From Defluviitaleaceae bacterium (GTDB lineage: Bacteria; Bacillota; Clostridia; Lachnospirales; WQUN01): a stretch of DNA of 36,448 nucleotides. This document shows positions 23,974-32,641 of the stretch, in pieces; the stretch's first letter is position 1; each line of letters starts with the position of its first letter. Both the position numbers and the translations under genes were made by a program. The notes under the pieces are model-generated. The model was not told where the DNA came from and searched no databases. It saw nothing but the letters and a program-made list of their open reading frames with translations. The DNA is taken from contig WRGX01000216.1 of NCBI GenBank assembly GCA_009786975.1, forward strand, positions 1-36,448. Reading direction: 5' to 3'.

Positions 23974-25008
23974 TTATCCTACTATTCCGCTGCGCTCCAA
24001 GCCTTCTACAAAGTAGCGTTGCAGGAACAGGTAGATTACCATAATCGGCAAAATCGCCAAAACAACTCCAGCAAAAACAACGAGCTGTTCAAGCGCGGGG
24101 TCATTTATATTTTCCAATTGCGCGAACGTCGAACCAACGCCGCCAATCATAGCCGCCATCAAGTTGTTTCCGGGGTTAAGCATAGAGCTGTAGAACGTAT
24201 CGTTGTAATGCCAAACAAACGAGAACAATAAAACCGTAACAATAGCGGGCGTCGCGTTCGGCATCATAACCTTTATAAATGTGCCGAAGAAACCCGCGCC
24301 GTCAATCAACGCCGCCTCTTCAATTTCCTTTGGAAGCCCCCGGAAAAACTGCCGGAAAATATAGATATACAGCCCCGAGCGAAGCCCAAGCCCCGTAAGC
24401 GTCAAAAAAAGAAGTGGCCAATGCGACCCCAAAAGGTTAAAATCCAGCCCCAAAAAGAACCTGAAATTCACAAACATCGGCACAATGTATACCTGAACAG
24501 GCACAACAATTGTAATGATGACCATCGCGAAAATAAAATTCCTGCCGGGGAAATTAAACCGAGCAAACCCATAGCCCACAAGCGACGCAATAACAACGTG
24601 CAAAAGTGCGAACGACACCGAAAAGCCCATGGTTCTCGCCAAAGTCCCGGAAAAAATCGTACCGCCCAAAATATCGAAACTTACATCCGTAAACGGAATC
24701 GAAATAGTAATATCGTTACCCGTTAAAAAATTCATATGCGTCATTGCGTGTCCGTAATGTTCAAGGGTCGGCTCGTTCGGCAAAAGAAAAACCATCGGAT
24801 TGATAATATCCCGCGGCGACATAATAGAATTCGCCACAATGCCGATAAGCGGGCTGAGAATTACATAGCACACCCCGATTACAATAATTGCCATGCAAAT
24901 GCCCAAAATAAAGCCTTTGACTTTATTTTGCCACTTCTGCATCGTGTTTTCATAATTTTCAGCGTTAAACCATTTTAATCTTTGCAATTTTTGAGTCACG
25001 ATTATCAC
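23974..25008 (-). CDS. Carbohydrate ABC transporter permease (MalG/LplC-like)
   Basis: EAA motif EEAALIDGAGFFGTFIKVMMPNATPAIVTV; GTGA overlap with the upstream gene. Confidence 0.9.
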   Translation of the reverse strand: MIIVTQKLQRLKWFNAENYENTMQKWQNKVKGFILGICMAIIVIGVCYVILSPLIGIVANSIMSPRDIINPMVFLLPNEPTLEHYGHAMTHMNFLTGNDITISIPFTDVSFDILGGTIFSGTLARTMGFSVSFALLHVVIASLVGYGFARFNFPGRNFIFAMVIITIVVPVQVYIVPMFVNFRFFLGLDFNLLGSHWPLLFLTLTGLGLRSGLYIYIFRQFFRGLPKEIEEAALIDGAGFFGTFIKVMMPNATPAIVTVLLFSFVWHYNDTFYSSMLNPGNNLMAAMIGGVGSTFAQLENINDPALEQLVVFAGVVLAILPIMVIYLFLQRYFVEGLERSGIVG

Positions 25009-25898
25009 CCGTTCACATAAAATACATACTTTGAAACAATCCAGCCAACAAGCAAGAGGAACATACAAGCAACAAGCCCGCTGACAATTGACATCGCGGA
25101 CGAAATCCCGAATTGTTGCATTTCAAAGAAGAAACTCGTAGCGGTTTCAACAACGGGACTGTGCGAATAAAGGTCAACGATGGTGTAAACCACGTTAGTC
25201 AAAATTAACGGACTGACCATCGGGAACGTAATTTTCCAAAATGTTTCATACCCCGTCGCGCCTTCAATTTGCGCAACTTCGTACATTTCGGCGGGAATTG
25301 CCTGTAACGCCGCCAGGAAAATCAAAATTTGCACGCCCGACATCCTCAAAATTTCGTTCAATCGGAAAATCGAGTCCACAATAAACCCGACCAAATCATC
25401 GGGAAGCCCAAAGTCGCCCAAAATAAACGTAATCGCCTCGGGCGAAAAACCTGCCATCTCCGCCATAACATCGGGAGGAACATTAGTCCGCCCACCCATC
25501 ATCATGCTCATACTAAGCTCAAGCGCGGTCAAAATCGCGGGCGTAGCCATGATTACCGGCACAAAGAAAATCATACGCACGAAACTGCGCCCGATAAAAT
25601 GCCGATTCAAAATCATCGCCATAAACAAACTGAAAAAAATAATCAGCGGAACATACCAAACCATATCGATTAGCGACTCAATAAGCTCGCGGTTAAACGT
25701 GCCGTGCTGAAACAGCACAAATTGGAAATTCTCAAGCCCAACGCCGTCCATTACAAGCCCCCCGACCTCCGGCACAATCCGAACGTCGTTAAAGCTGTAA
25801 ATCACGGCCTGAACCATGTTAAGCAGAAAAAAACCAACCAAACCGATAAGGAAGGGCAAAATAAATAAATAGCCCGCAATCGCTTGTTTTTTCCGCAT
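25005..25898 (-). CDS. Carbohydrate ABC transporter permease (MalF/LplB-like)
   Basis: MRKKQAIAGYLFILPFLIGLVGFFL; YEVAQIEGATGYETFWKITFPMVSPLI. Confidence 0.9.
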   Translation of the reverse strand: MRKKQAIAGYLFILPFLIGLVGFFLLNMVQAVIYSFNDVRIVPEVGGLVMDGVGLENFQFVLFQHGTFNRELIESLIDMVWYVPLIIFFSLFMAMILNRHFIGRSFVRMIFFVPVIMATPAILTALELSMSMMMGGRTNVPPDVMAEMAGFSPEAITFILGDFGLPDDLVGFIVDSIFRLNEILRMSGVQILIFLAALQAIPAEMYEVAQIEGATGYETFWKITFPMVSPLILTNVVYTIVDLYSHSPVVETATSFFFEMQQFGISSAMSIVSGLVACMFLLLVGWIVSKYVFYVNG

Positions 25899-25921
25899 GG
25901 TTAAGCCCTTTCGCTCCCCTG

Positions 25922-28564
25922 TCATACGCTACCCCCGTTTCTCACATAGAACCCTTCGGCCTCGATGAAGACATCCCCGTTTTCGAAGGGTTCGCGTGTA
26001 TGATTTACATAAATTCGCGTGCCGTCTTCAAAAACGGTAACCGTAACCTGCGCCGTTCCCGTTACGCCGATTTCCCCGCCCTGCAAAATAATAAAATCGT
26101 CGATGCGAACGGAGCGAAGGTTTCTGTAGATATCATTGAAAATGCGATAATGTTCAATCGCGGCTTCCATCCAGTTTGTATACTGCGTGGAATAGAAGCG
26201 TTCGTGCGGTGAAAATTGCGCGTGACGCGTGGGTTGCGCGGAAAGTATATAGCGCGGCGACGCGCCCGTTGCAAGCGAGTTCAGCAAAACGATTTCCGGG
26301 CTGTAATTCTCACGCATATTCGCGGGCGTTCCGGCAAATTCAATAAACCCGTGAACAACCATCGAGTAAAACGGGACTTCGTAATCAATAATTTTAAACA
26401 TATCCGCTTCCGTCGGAACGTCAACCAAGTGTGACGCAAACGCGAAGGAGTAATCATTACCGCCGGATACAACAAGGCTGGGAATTTGCGCATTAATGCG
26501 GCCCATTTGCTCCATAGCAATCAAACGGGAATGTTCGCGGTCAACGGCGTCTCGGCGATACATGCTTTCCGTCATAACGCTTCCGAGGTCCGTAAGCATC
26601 AAGCCGTCAAGCCCTGCACGCCTTTCGAAATTCGGCAGGAAGTCGTCAACGTGAAACGGCAACGCCGCAGGATGCACCATCAAATGCCACCCATTCCGAT
26701 GCATCGAAAAACGCGTACTTAACGAATCCCGCGCGCTTTGCGACATAAAGCCGACAAATCCCGCAGGGTCTCGCGCACCTTCAAAGGTGGAATTAAAATT
26801 GCGCGAAAACCAGTTCGTAAATTGGAAATTTACCGCGGGATGAAGTCCACCGTAATTCGCTTGCAATCGAGAATTTAAATTTCGAAGCTCGGCGGCATTG
26901 CCCACATCATCAATAATATTTACATTTCGAGCAACGTCGTGATTAATTCCACGGTTAAACCAGCCGTGAAGCTGCATCTGAATCGTATCGACTCCGTTTT
27001 CATTTAAAATATCAACGAAACGATTCGCGTCCGCAATTGTAGTCATGGCTTCCGTTGACATGTACGGCGTTCCCAAAATATGACGCTGGATGTCAATCCC
27101 GCCGATTATATCCAAATAAAACGAACGGTCACGGTTTCCGACAAGCGGCGTAAGCACGCCTTGGCTTACAAGAAAATCCTGATAAGCGCGCGCCATTTCG
27201 CCGACCCCGGGATTATCACCCGCGATGAAATGATACATTACCGCGATGTCGCCGGTGAACGGATATGTTTGGATAATCGTTAAATCCGACGTGGTTGTGC
27301 CGGGTATGGCAGACATGCTTAAAATCGTGGAATCGCGTAAGGTAAAGCGGAACCACGCGTTGTTATACGAATTTGTACGCCCCGCAACGTCGGCAACAAC
27401 CGTCGTAAGTGCTTGGCCGCTGTAAACGTGCGCAAGCATTGCCGCGCCTTCGTTTTGAATTCCGAAAACCGGCAACCGTGCGGCCTGCGTAACTTGCGGC
27501 CGCATATTGCTCATTAAATAATCAAACCCATACATCGGGGCTTCAAACATAGCTTCTCTGTGCTTGCCGTTGTTAAAATTAATTATTCCGCCGGAGCCGC
27601 TCGGGACAAGGATAAATCCTTCGTCGTCGGAACCGCCCGCACCGAAAAACGGCAACAAGTCAAGTTGGAAAATATTTGAGTCATCGCCGACAACCTCAAT
27701 CTCCCTAAGCGGAATATTCACCTTCAACGCGTCATCAACAAGCACAAATTCCATGACAATCAGAAAAAAATTCCTGTCCAGTTCAAGTTCAATTCCGGCG
27801 GCGGCATTGTCCGCGACCAGTTCTTCGTAGGTGTATCCGATGTCCTCGAAGATGCGTATCATTCTGGCACTTTCGATATGGTTGTCGCGAATCGCGCCCG
27901 ACATTTGCATAAAACCTTCATAGTCGCGCGATTCAAACCAAAAACGCCTGACACGTTGCCATTCCTCGGGGTCAACATACGGCAAAACACGGGTGTTAAA
28001 CCGCTCGATTTCCATGAAAAACGGAACTGCGTCAATCCCCATATTCATATCCCCGACTTGGTATTCGATTCTCAAGCCGTTGTCAATCGAAAAAATTTCA
28101 AACTGGTATTCATGCGCAATGGAGTCGTCATAAAGCCAGCGGGTGTGTGACCTCCGGAGATTATCGAAAAATCCGAACCCCAAATTAGACCGCATAACGT
28201 TTTGCTGGAACGGTATCGCGATGGGGTCATGGCTTGTTCCGGGCGGGGCTGAATGCCAAGTATGGCTGTTGCGCCTGTCGTAAACGGCGATTATCGTCGT
28301 GTAGGGGTCAACGTAAAGCTCCAAAAATTCGGACTGCGCGGCTTGAACCATCCCCGGCACACTTGTCCCGCCCATTGGCGTAAACGCTCGCGATTCCCCC
28401 AAATCAAACGTACGCGTAAGATGCGAAAAATCGTACGCGTTAAAACTGTTTACATAAATAATGTACGCCGTAACGCCAAGGGCAATAACCAAAACAAAGA
28501 TAAGCCGATTTCGCCACGCCCTAATGGTCTGCTTGCTGATTCGTTCTTTTTTCACAGCCGTCAC
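25922..28564 (-). CDS. Large membrane-anchored extracellular protein, DUF5696-like
   Basis: N-terminal TM LIFVLVIALGVTAYIIYV, large extracellular region with barrel-like segments; gene context with ABC permeases and YIP1. Confidence 0.65.
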   Translation of the reverse strand: MTAVKKERISKQTIRAWRNRLIFVLVIALGVTAYIIYVNSFNAYDFSHLTRTFDLGESRAFTPMGGTSVPGMVQAAQSEFLELYVDPYTTIIAVYDRRNSHTWHSAPPGTSHDPIAIPFQQNVMRSNLGFGFFDNLRRSHTRWLYDDSIAHEYQFEIFSIDNGLRIEYQVGDMNMGIDAVPFFMEIERFNTRVLPYVDPEEWQRVRRFWFESRDYEGFMQMSGAIRDNHIESARMIRIFEDIGYTYEELVADNAAAGIELELDRNFFLIVMEFVLVDDALKVNIPLREIEVVGDDSNIFQLDLLPFFGAGGSDDEGFILVPSGSGGIINFNNGKHREAMFEAPMYGFDYLMSNMRPQVTQAARLPVFGIQNEGAAMLAHVYSGQALTTVVADVAGRTNSYNNAWFRFTLRDSTILSMSAIPGTTTSDLTIIQTYPFTGDIAVMYHFIAGDNPGVGEMARAYQDFLVSQGVLTPLVGNRDRSFYLDIIGGIDIQRHILGTPYMSTEAMTTIADANRFVDILNENGVDTIQMQLHGWFNRGINHDVARNVNIIDDVGNAAELRNLNSRLQANYGGLHPAVNFQFTNWFSRNFNSTFEGARDPAGFVGFMSQSARDSLSTRFSMHRNGWHLMVHPAALPFHVDDFLPNFERRAGLDGLMLTDLGSVMTESMYRRDAVDREHSRLIAMEQMGRINAQIPSLVVSGGNDYSFAFASHLVDVPTEADMFKIIDYEVPFYSMVVHGFIEFAGTPANMRENYSPEIVLLNSLATGASPRYILSAQPTRHAQFSPHERFYSTQYTNWMEAAIEHYRIFNDIYRNLRSVRIDDFIILQGGEIGVTGTAQVTVTVFEDGTRIYVNHTREPFENGDVFIEAEGFYVRNGGSV

Positions 28565-29196
28565 CCCCTAAAAATTATTTCGTCGTAAACACTCTGTATA
28601 AACATGAGAACTTGGAACAGCAAAGTAGAAAGCATCGTAAGCAAAAACACGATTACAATAAGCGCGACAAACGTAAGAAACATCGTGATTATGGCTTTAG
28701 TCGCCGTATAATTGTGAACCGTTACAAGCCCGATAAACGCAAGGAACAGAAAATACGCCATCCCCACGCTCAAAAGCATAAAATAAAACCCGGTTTCCTC
28801 GTACGCCAAAACATTACTTAAAAGCGTGGCAGGTATCATCGTAAGCACCAAAGGCGTCATCGCATAACACACGGCCATAAAAATTTCCTTTAATTTTCCC
28901 TCGCCGTCCGTGAGCGACGTCACAGACCAGTTCGCGACGCAAAACAGAACCAACATGCTTGTAAGCGTTGTAAAATCCATCAAGCTGTTCAGTGCCAAGG
29001 GATTGTGCGGGGTAACAATGCTGGCGGTATATTGCGCCATAAAAGAATACGATATGCAAACCACAAGAAAATTGAATGCGGCAATCCACAATCGCCCCTC
29101 TTTTTCGAATTTCATGGCGCGAAATCCATCGAAGGGATGGATTAAAATATACAAGGGAAGGCCATAGAAAGTTAATATTTTTTTCAGCGCGCTCAT
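28561..29196 (-). CDS. YIP1-family multi-TM protein
   Basis: ILIHPFDGFRAMKFEKEGRLWIAAFNFLVV...LKEIFMAVCYAMTPLVLTMIPATLLSNVLA...FLAFIGLVTVHNYTATKAIITMFLTFVALI. Confidence 0.8.
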   Translation of the reverse strand: MSALKKILTFYGLPLYILIHPFDGFRAMKFEKEGRLWIAAFNFLVVCISYSFMAQYTASIVTPHNPLALNSLMDFTTLTSMLVLFCVANWSVTSLTDGEGKLKEIFMAVCYAMTPLVLTMIPATLLSNVLAYEETGFYFMLLSVGMAYFLFLAFIGLVTVHNYTATKAIITMFLTFVALIVIVFLLTMLSTLLFQVLMFIQSVYDEIIFRG

Positions 29197-30665
29197 CAGT
29201 CCTCATCCTCCGCTGTTTGATAGCCCTTTACTTTTACCAAAATTCTTAAACCTGCAACGATAGCGATTAAAACAATGCCGACAGTTAAAACAGCGGGCAA
29301 CGCTTCGTGCATCACGTCGATGCGGTGCCGCCTGAAGGCTATGGAATAATGCTGCATATCCATGCCTCTGTACAAATAATACATAGCGGCAACATTATCG
29401 CCCGACGCAAGCATGGAACGTCCTATTCCCGCCCACGCAAGCGCGAAATTTTCGTCAAGCGAGACAAGCCTGCGCCAGTAATGCACTGCGTCTTCCTCGT
29501 CACCCCTGTGGCGCGCGGCTATTGCGGAATTAACAAGTCGCCCGTATTCGGTAGGCTCGAAATACACGACGCGTCCGCGCCCTGCATCCAAAATCATAAT
29601 GTTTTCGCCAAGCATTTCAATTGCGACGGGGCGGTTTGTCATTCCGTGAAGCGTGCCTATGCCGGAAAAAACGTAAAGCAAATTACCCTCCGCATCGTAC
29701 GTATACACACGCCCGCGTGTGGAGTCCAGTGTGGAAAATTTTCCGTAGGGACGCGCGATTATATCAATAAACTGCGAAGGCCCGGTAAGCCAGCCGCCGG
29801 CGGGACGGAACCACTGGTCGCCGTCAATGCCGACATTGTCGTTAAAATTTTCGATTACATTGCCGCCACGCGGGTTCAAGCGCATGACTTGGTCGTTTGT
29901 TCCCCACGGTTGGATGTTTGTTGTTAAAACAAATCCGTAAGAGTCCAATGCCATGCTTTGAAATTCCGTTGGGATAATGCGCGCTTGTATGGCGCGTTGC
30001 TCTCGGGTTTGAAAATTTCGCCAAAGCAGTTCGAGCGGGCTTGCGTTTACGGGAATCGAGCCGAAGTATCCCAAGAAGTCACCCTCGGGCGAAAACATCA
30101 TCATTCCCTCGTATACGCGCTGGACAATAACAAGCACACGCCCGCTTCTGCCCACTAAGACTTGCTCGGGCAAGAACGCGAAATCGTCTTCAAGTTCCTC
30201 GACATCAGGCTCGGTAATTTGCCTTAAAAAATTGCCGTTACCGTCCAAAACCACGATTCTGTGGTTATTCGTGTCGGCGATATATTTGTGTCCGCTTGGG
30301 GTTACGAAAATGCTGTTGGGGTTACTGAAGGAATCCGCCTCGCCGTCGCGAGTAAATGCATCGATAACGCGAATCAAATTTAGCTGATTGTCAAAACCGA
30401 TGATGCGATTGTTGCCTCTGTCCACGATGTAAATTATTGTTTCGCACGGCGCGACGTGTATATCCGAAGGCTCGTTAAATTCGCCCAAAGTCGGGCAGAT
30501 GTCGCTTGCCACAAATGTGCGCACGGGAACATACGCCGCAGGAGCGGGTACGAGCCTGCCCCAGTAATCATAGGTGTAGCCTTGATACGGCGTGTCTGCC
30601 GCAACCGGCACCGCCAAAATTACAGCGGCAAGCAAAAACAACGAAATTGCTAAAATTCGCTTCAT
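29196..30665 (-). CDS. Secreted NHL-repeat beta-propeller with C-terminal TPR-like segment and TM
   Basis: FNEPSDIHVAPCETIIYIVDRGNNRIIGFD, FSNPNSIFVTPSGHKYIADTNNHRIVVLDGNGNF; ALAWAGIGRSMLASGDNVAAMYYLYRGMD. Confidence 0.82.
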   Translation of the reverse strand: MKRILAISLFLLAAVILAVPVAADTPYQGYTYDYWGRLVPAPAAYVPVRTFVASDICPTLGEFNEPSDIHVAPCETIIYIVDRGNNRIIGFDNQLNLIRVIDAFTRDGEADSFSNPNSIFVTPSGHKYIADTNNHRIVVLDGNGNFLRQITEPDVEELEDDFAFLPEQVLVGRSGRVLVIVQRVYEGMMMFSPEGDFLGYFGSIPVNASPLELLWRNFQTREQRAIQARIIPTEFQSMALDSYGFVLTTNIQPWGTNDQVMRLNPRGGNVIENFNDNVGIDGDQWFRPAGGWLTGPSQFIDIIARPYGKFSTLDSTRGRVYTYDAEGNLLYVFSGIGTLHGMTNRPVAIEMLGENIMILDAGRGRVVYFEPTEYGRLVNSAIAARHRGDEEDAVHYWRRLVSLDENFALAWAGIGRSMLASGDNVAAMYYLYRGMDMQHYSIAFRRHRIDVMHEALPAVLTVGIVLIAIVAGLRILVKVKGYQTAEDED

Positions 30666-30692
30666 GCCAATGCCCCTTTTTTTAGAAATTTG

Positions 30693-30760
30693 CATCCGGC
30701 TTCGAGAGAATGTGACGCATGTGACACATTCCCTCGGTACCCATCGCGCGCTTGGCGCGC
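30693..30760 (+). repeat. Palindromic repeat copy abutting a permease stop codon, inside the operon
   Basis: atccggcttcgagagaatgtgacgcatgtgacacattccctcggtacccatcgcgcgcttggcgcgc; stop TAG (cta 30760-30762) shares one base with the hairpin. Confidence 0.9.
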
Positions 30761-31701
30761 TAGTCTTTCATTCCGGACGTTGTAAGCGTTTCAATCATTT
30801 GGCTTTGCGCGATTATGAAAAACGTAACGGGTATTATCATCATTAAGAACATTACGGCCGCGCTTTCACCGGCGCGGGCGATGCCGCCGCCCGCGATTTG
30901 ACCCATCGCGAAGGAAAGCGGTTTAAGCTCCTCGCTTCGTATAAATATGCCGCCGGTTGTCGCCCATAATCCTTGAAATTGCAGGATAATAAGCGTAAGC
31001 CACGCGGGCTTTACGTTCGGCATTACGATTGACCAATAAATTCTGTACTCCGACGCACCGTCGATTCGCGCGGATTCAACCAGCGAGTCGGGAATTTGCT
31101 CCATGAATTGCTTCATTAAATACAACCCAAGCGGCGCGGAAAACGCGGGCAAAATAATCGCCCAATACGTGTCAATCAGCCCCAGCGATGAAATTATTAT
31201 AAAGTTCGGAATCGACGTTACAACGGCGGCAAACATTAGGGAAAGCACCACCATTGAAAACATCATTTTTCTGCCGGGCAATTCCACTTTAGCAAGCGCG
31301 TACGCCGCCGAAGACGCAAACATTAAATGCCCAAGCGTTCCGCCCAAGGTAATTATAAGCGTATTAACGGCGTAACGCGAAAAAGGCACCCACGTCGCCT
31401 GCATCGATACGAACAAGTCCGAAAAATTGCTTAGGGTCGGATTTCGTACGACGATTTGCGGCGGGAAAAGGAACAGCTCATCCAGCGGTTTTAACGCGTT
31501 ACTTACTGTCAAAAACAGCGGGAAGCCCATGAATACGGCAAGGAGCCCCATGAAAATAAACAGCACAACGGTTCCGCCCGTTGAGCGGTTTAGCCGCTTC
31601 GTGCGCTTGGCAAGTTTGCCGATTTTTTTTCCATGCTCGTCATAAATATATTGCGGCTTGGGAAATTTTTTTCTGAAAGAAGTCTTTAATGCGGCAACCA
31701 T
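30760..31701 (-). CDS. Carbohydrate ABC transporter permease (MalG-like)
   Basis: VESARIDGASEYRIYWSIVMPNVKPAWLTL EAA loop; SRYAVNTLIITLGGTLGHLMFASSAAYALAK. Confidence 0.9.
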   Translation of the reverse strand: MVAALKTSFRKKFPKPQYIYDEHGKKIGKLAKRTKRLNRSTGGTVVLFIFMGLLAVFMGFPLFLTVSNALKPLDELFLFPPQIVVRNPTLSNFSDLFVSMQATWVPFSRYAVNTLIITLGGTLGHLMFASSAAYALAKVELPGRKMMFSMVVLSLMFAAVVTSIPNFIIISSLGLIDTYWAIILPAFSAPLGLYLMKQFMEQIPDSLVESARIDGASEYRIYWSIVMPNVKPAWLTLIILQFQGLWATTGGIFIRSEELKPLSFAMGQIAGGGIARAGESAAVMFLMMIIPVTFFIIAQSQMIETLTTSGMKD

Positions 31702-31702
31702 T

Positions 31703-32626
31703 CTATGTTCCCACCCTTCGCAAAAGATGCTGAACCGTCTTGTTCGTGGTTATCATCATAATGAACAAAATCGTGGCGATTGCCGAAGCGAATCCCATTT
31801 CGAAGCGTATCCAGCCAAAGTCCATCATGTGTGTGACGATGGTTTCGCCGGCGTAGTTTACGCTGGGAAGCCCCGCGAGAGTCGTTGAAATTTCCGCAAC
31901 GTTGAAGGACGTCGTGATTTGCATAACCGCACCGAACATTAACTGCGGCTTCATGGACGGAAGCGTGATAAACCAAAGTTCCTGCCAGCGGTTTTGAATC
32001 CCGTCAACCGCGGCGGCTTCGTACATTGATTTATCCACGGTTTGAAGGCCCGCGATAAACGCCAAAAAGCCCACGCCCAGCGAAAGCCATAATTGCACCA
32101 GCAGAAGGAGCGGCAAAATATAATCGGGGTCGCGGAAGAAGTTTATCGGGTCGGTTTCAAGCCCCCAGCGCAACAAAAATCCGTTCACCAAGCCATAGCG
32201 GTCGCCCGATAAAAAGAAGCCCCATATGAAAAATACATTGCCCGAAATCGACGGCGCGTAAAAAATTACCGTCATTACGGCGCGAAGTTTGGGCCTCATT
32301 TCATTTATAATCCACGCGAGACCAAAACACAGGACATACGAAAGCGGACCCGTTACAACCGCAAAAATAAGCGTGTTTTGCAGGGCAATCATAAATACTT
32401 CGTTTTCCAAAAACAAACGAATGTAGTTTTCCCAGCCGACAAACTGCGGCGGCTGCAGCATATTAAAGCTGGTAAAACTGAGCGCGATTGCCATAAGAAC
32501 CGGCAGTACCGTAAACGCGAAAAACAGAATGAAATACGGCGCAAGAAGCGTATAGCCTTGCCTTGTGCGTTTCATTCGAACCCAAGTGGACGCTTTGCGC
32601 GGTTTTGTATTATTCAAGTTTAACAC
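31703..32626 (-). CDS. Carbohydrate ABC transporter permease (MalF-like)
   Basis: GYTLLAPYFILFFAFTVLPVLMAIALSFTSFN; YEAAAVDGIQNRWQELWFITLPSMKPQL. Confidence 0.9.
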   Translation of the reverse strand: MLNLNNTKPRKASTWVRMKRTRQGYTLLAPYFILFFAFTVLPVLMAIALSFTSFNMLQPPQFVGWENYIRLFLENEVFMIALQNTLIFAVVTGPLSYVLCFGLAWIINEMRPKLRAVMTVIFYAPSISGNVFFIWGFFLSGDRYGLVNGFLLRWGLETDPINFFRDPDYILPLLLLVQLWLSLGVGFLAFIAGLQTVDKSMYEAAAVDGIQNRWQELWFITLPSMKPQLMFGAVMQITTSFNVAEISTTLAGLPSVNYAGETIVTHMMDFGWIRFEMGFASAIATILFIMMITTNKTVQHLLRRVGT

Positions 32627-32641
32627 CCCTTTTTGCCATTG

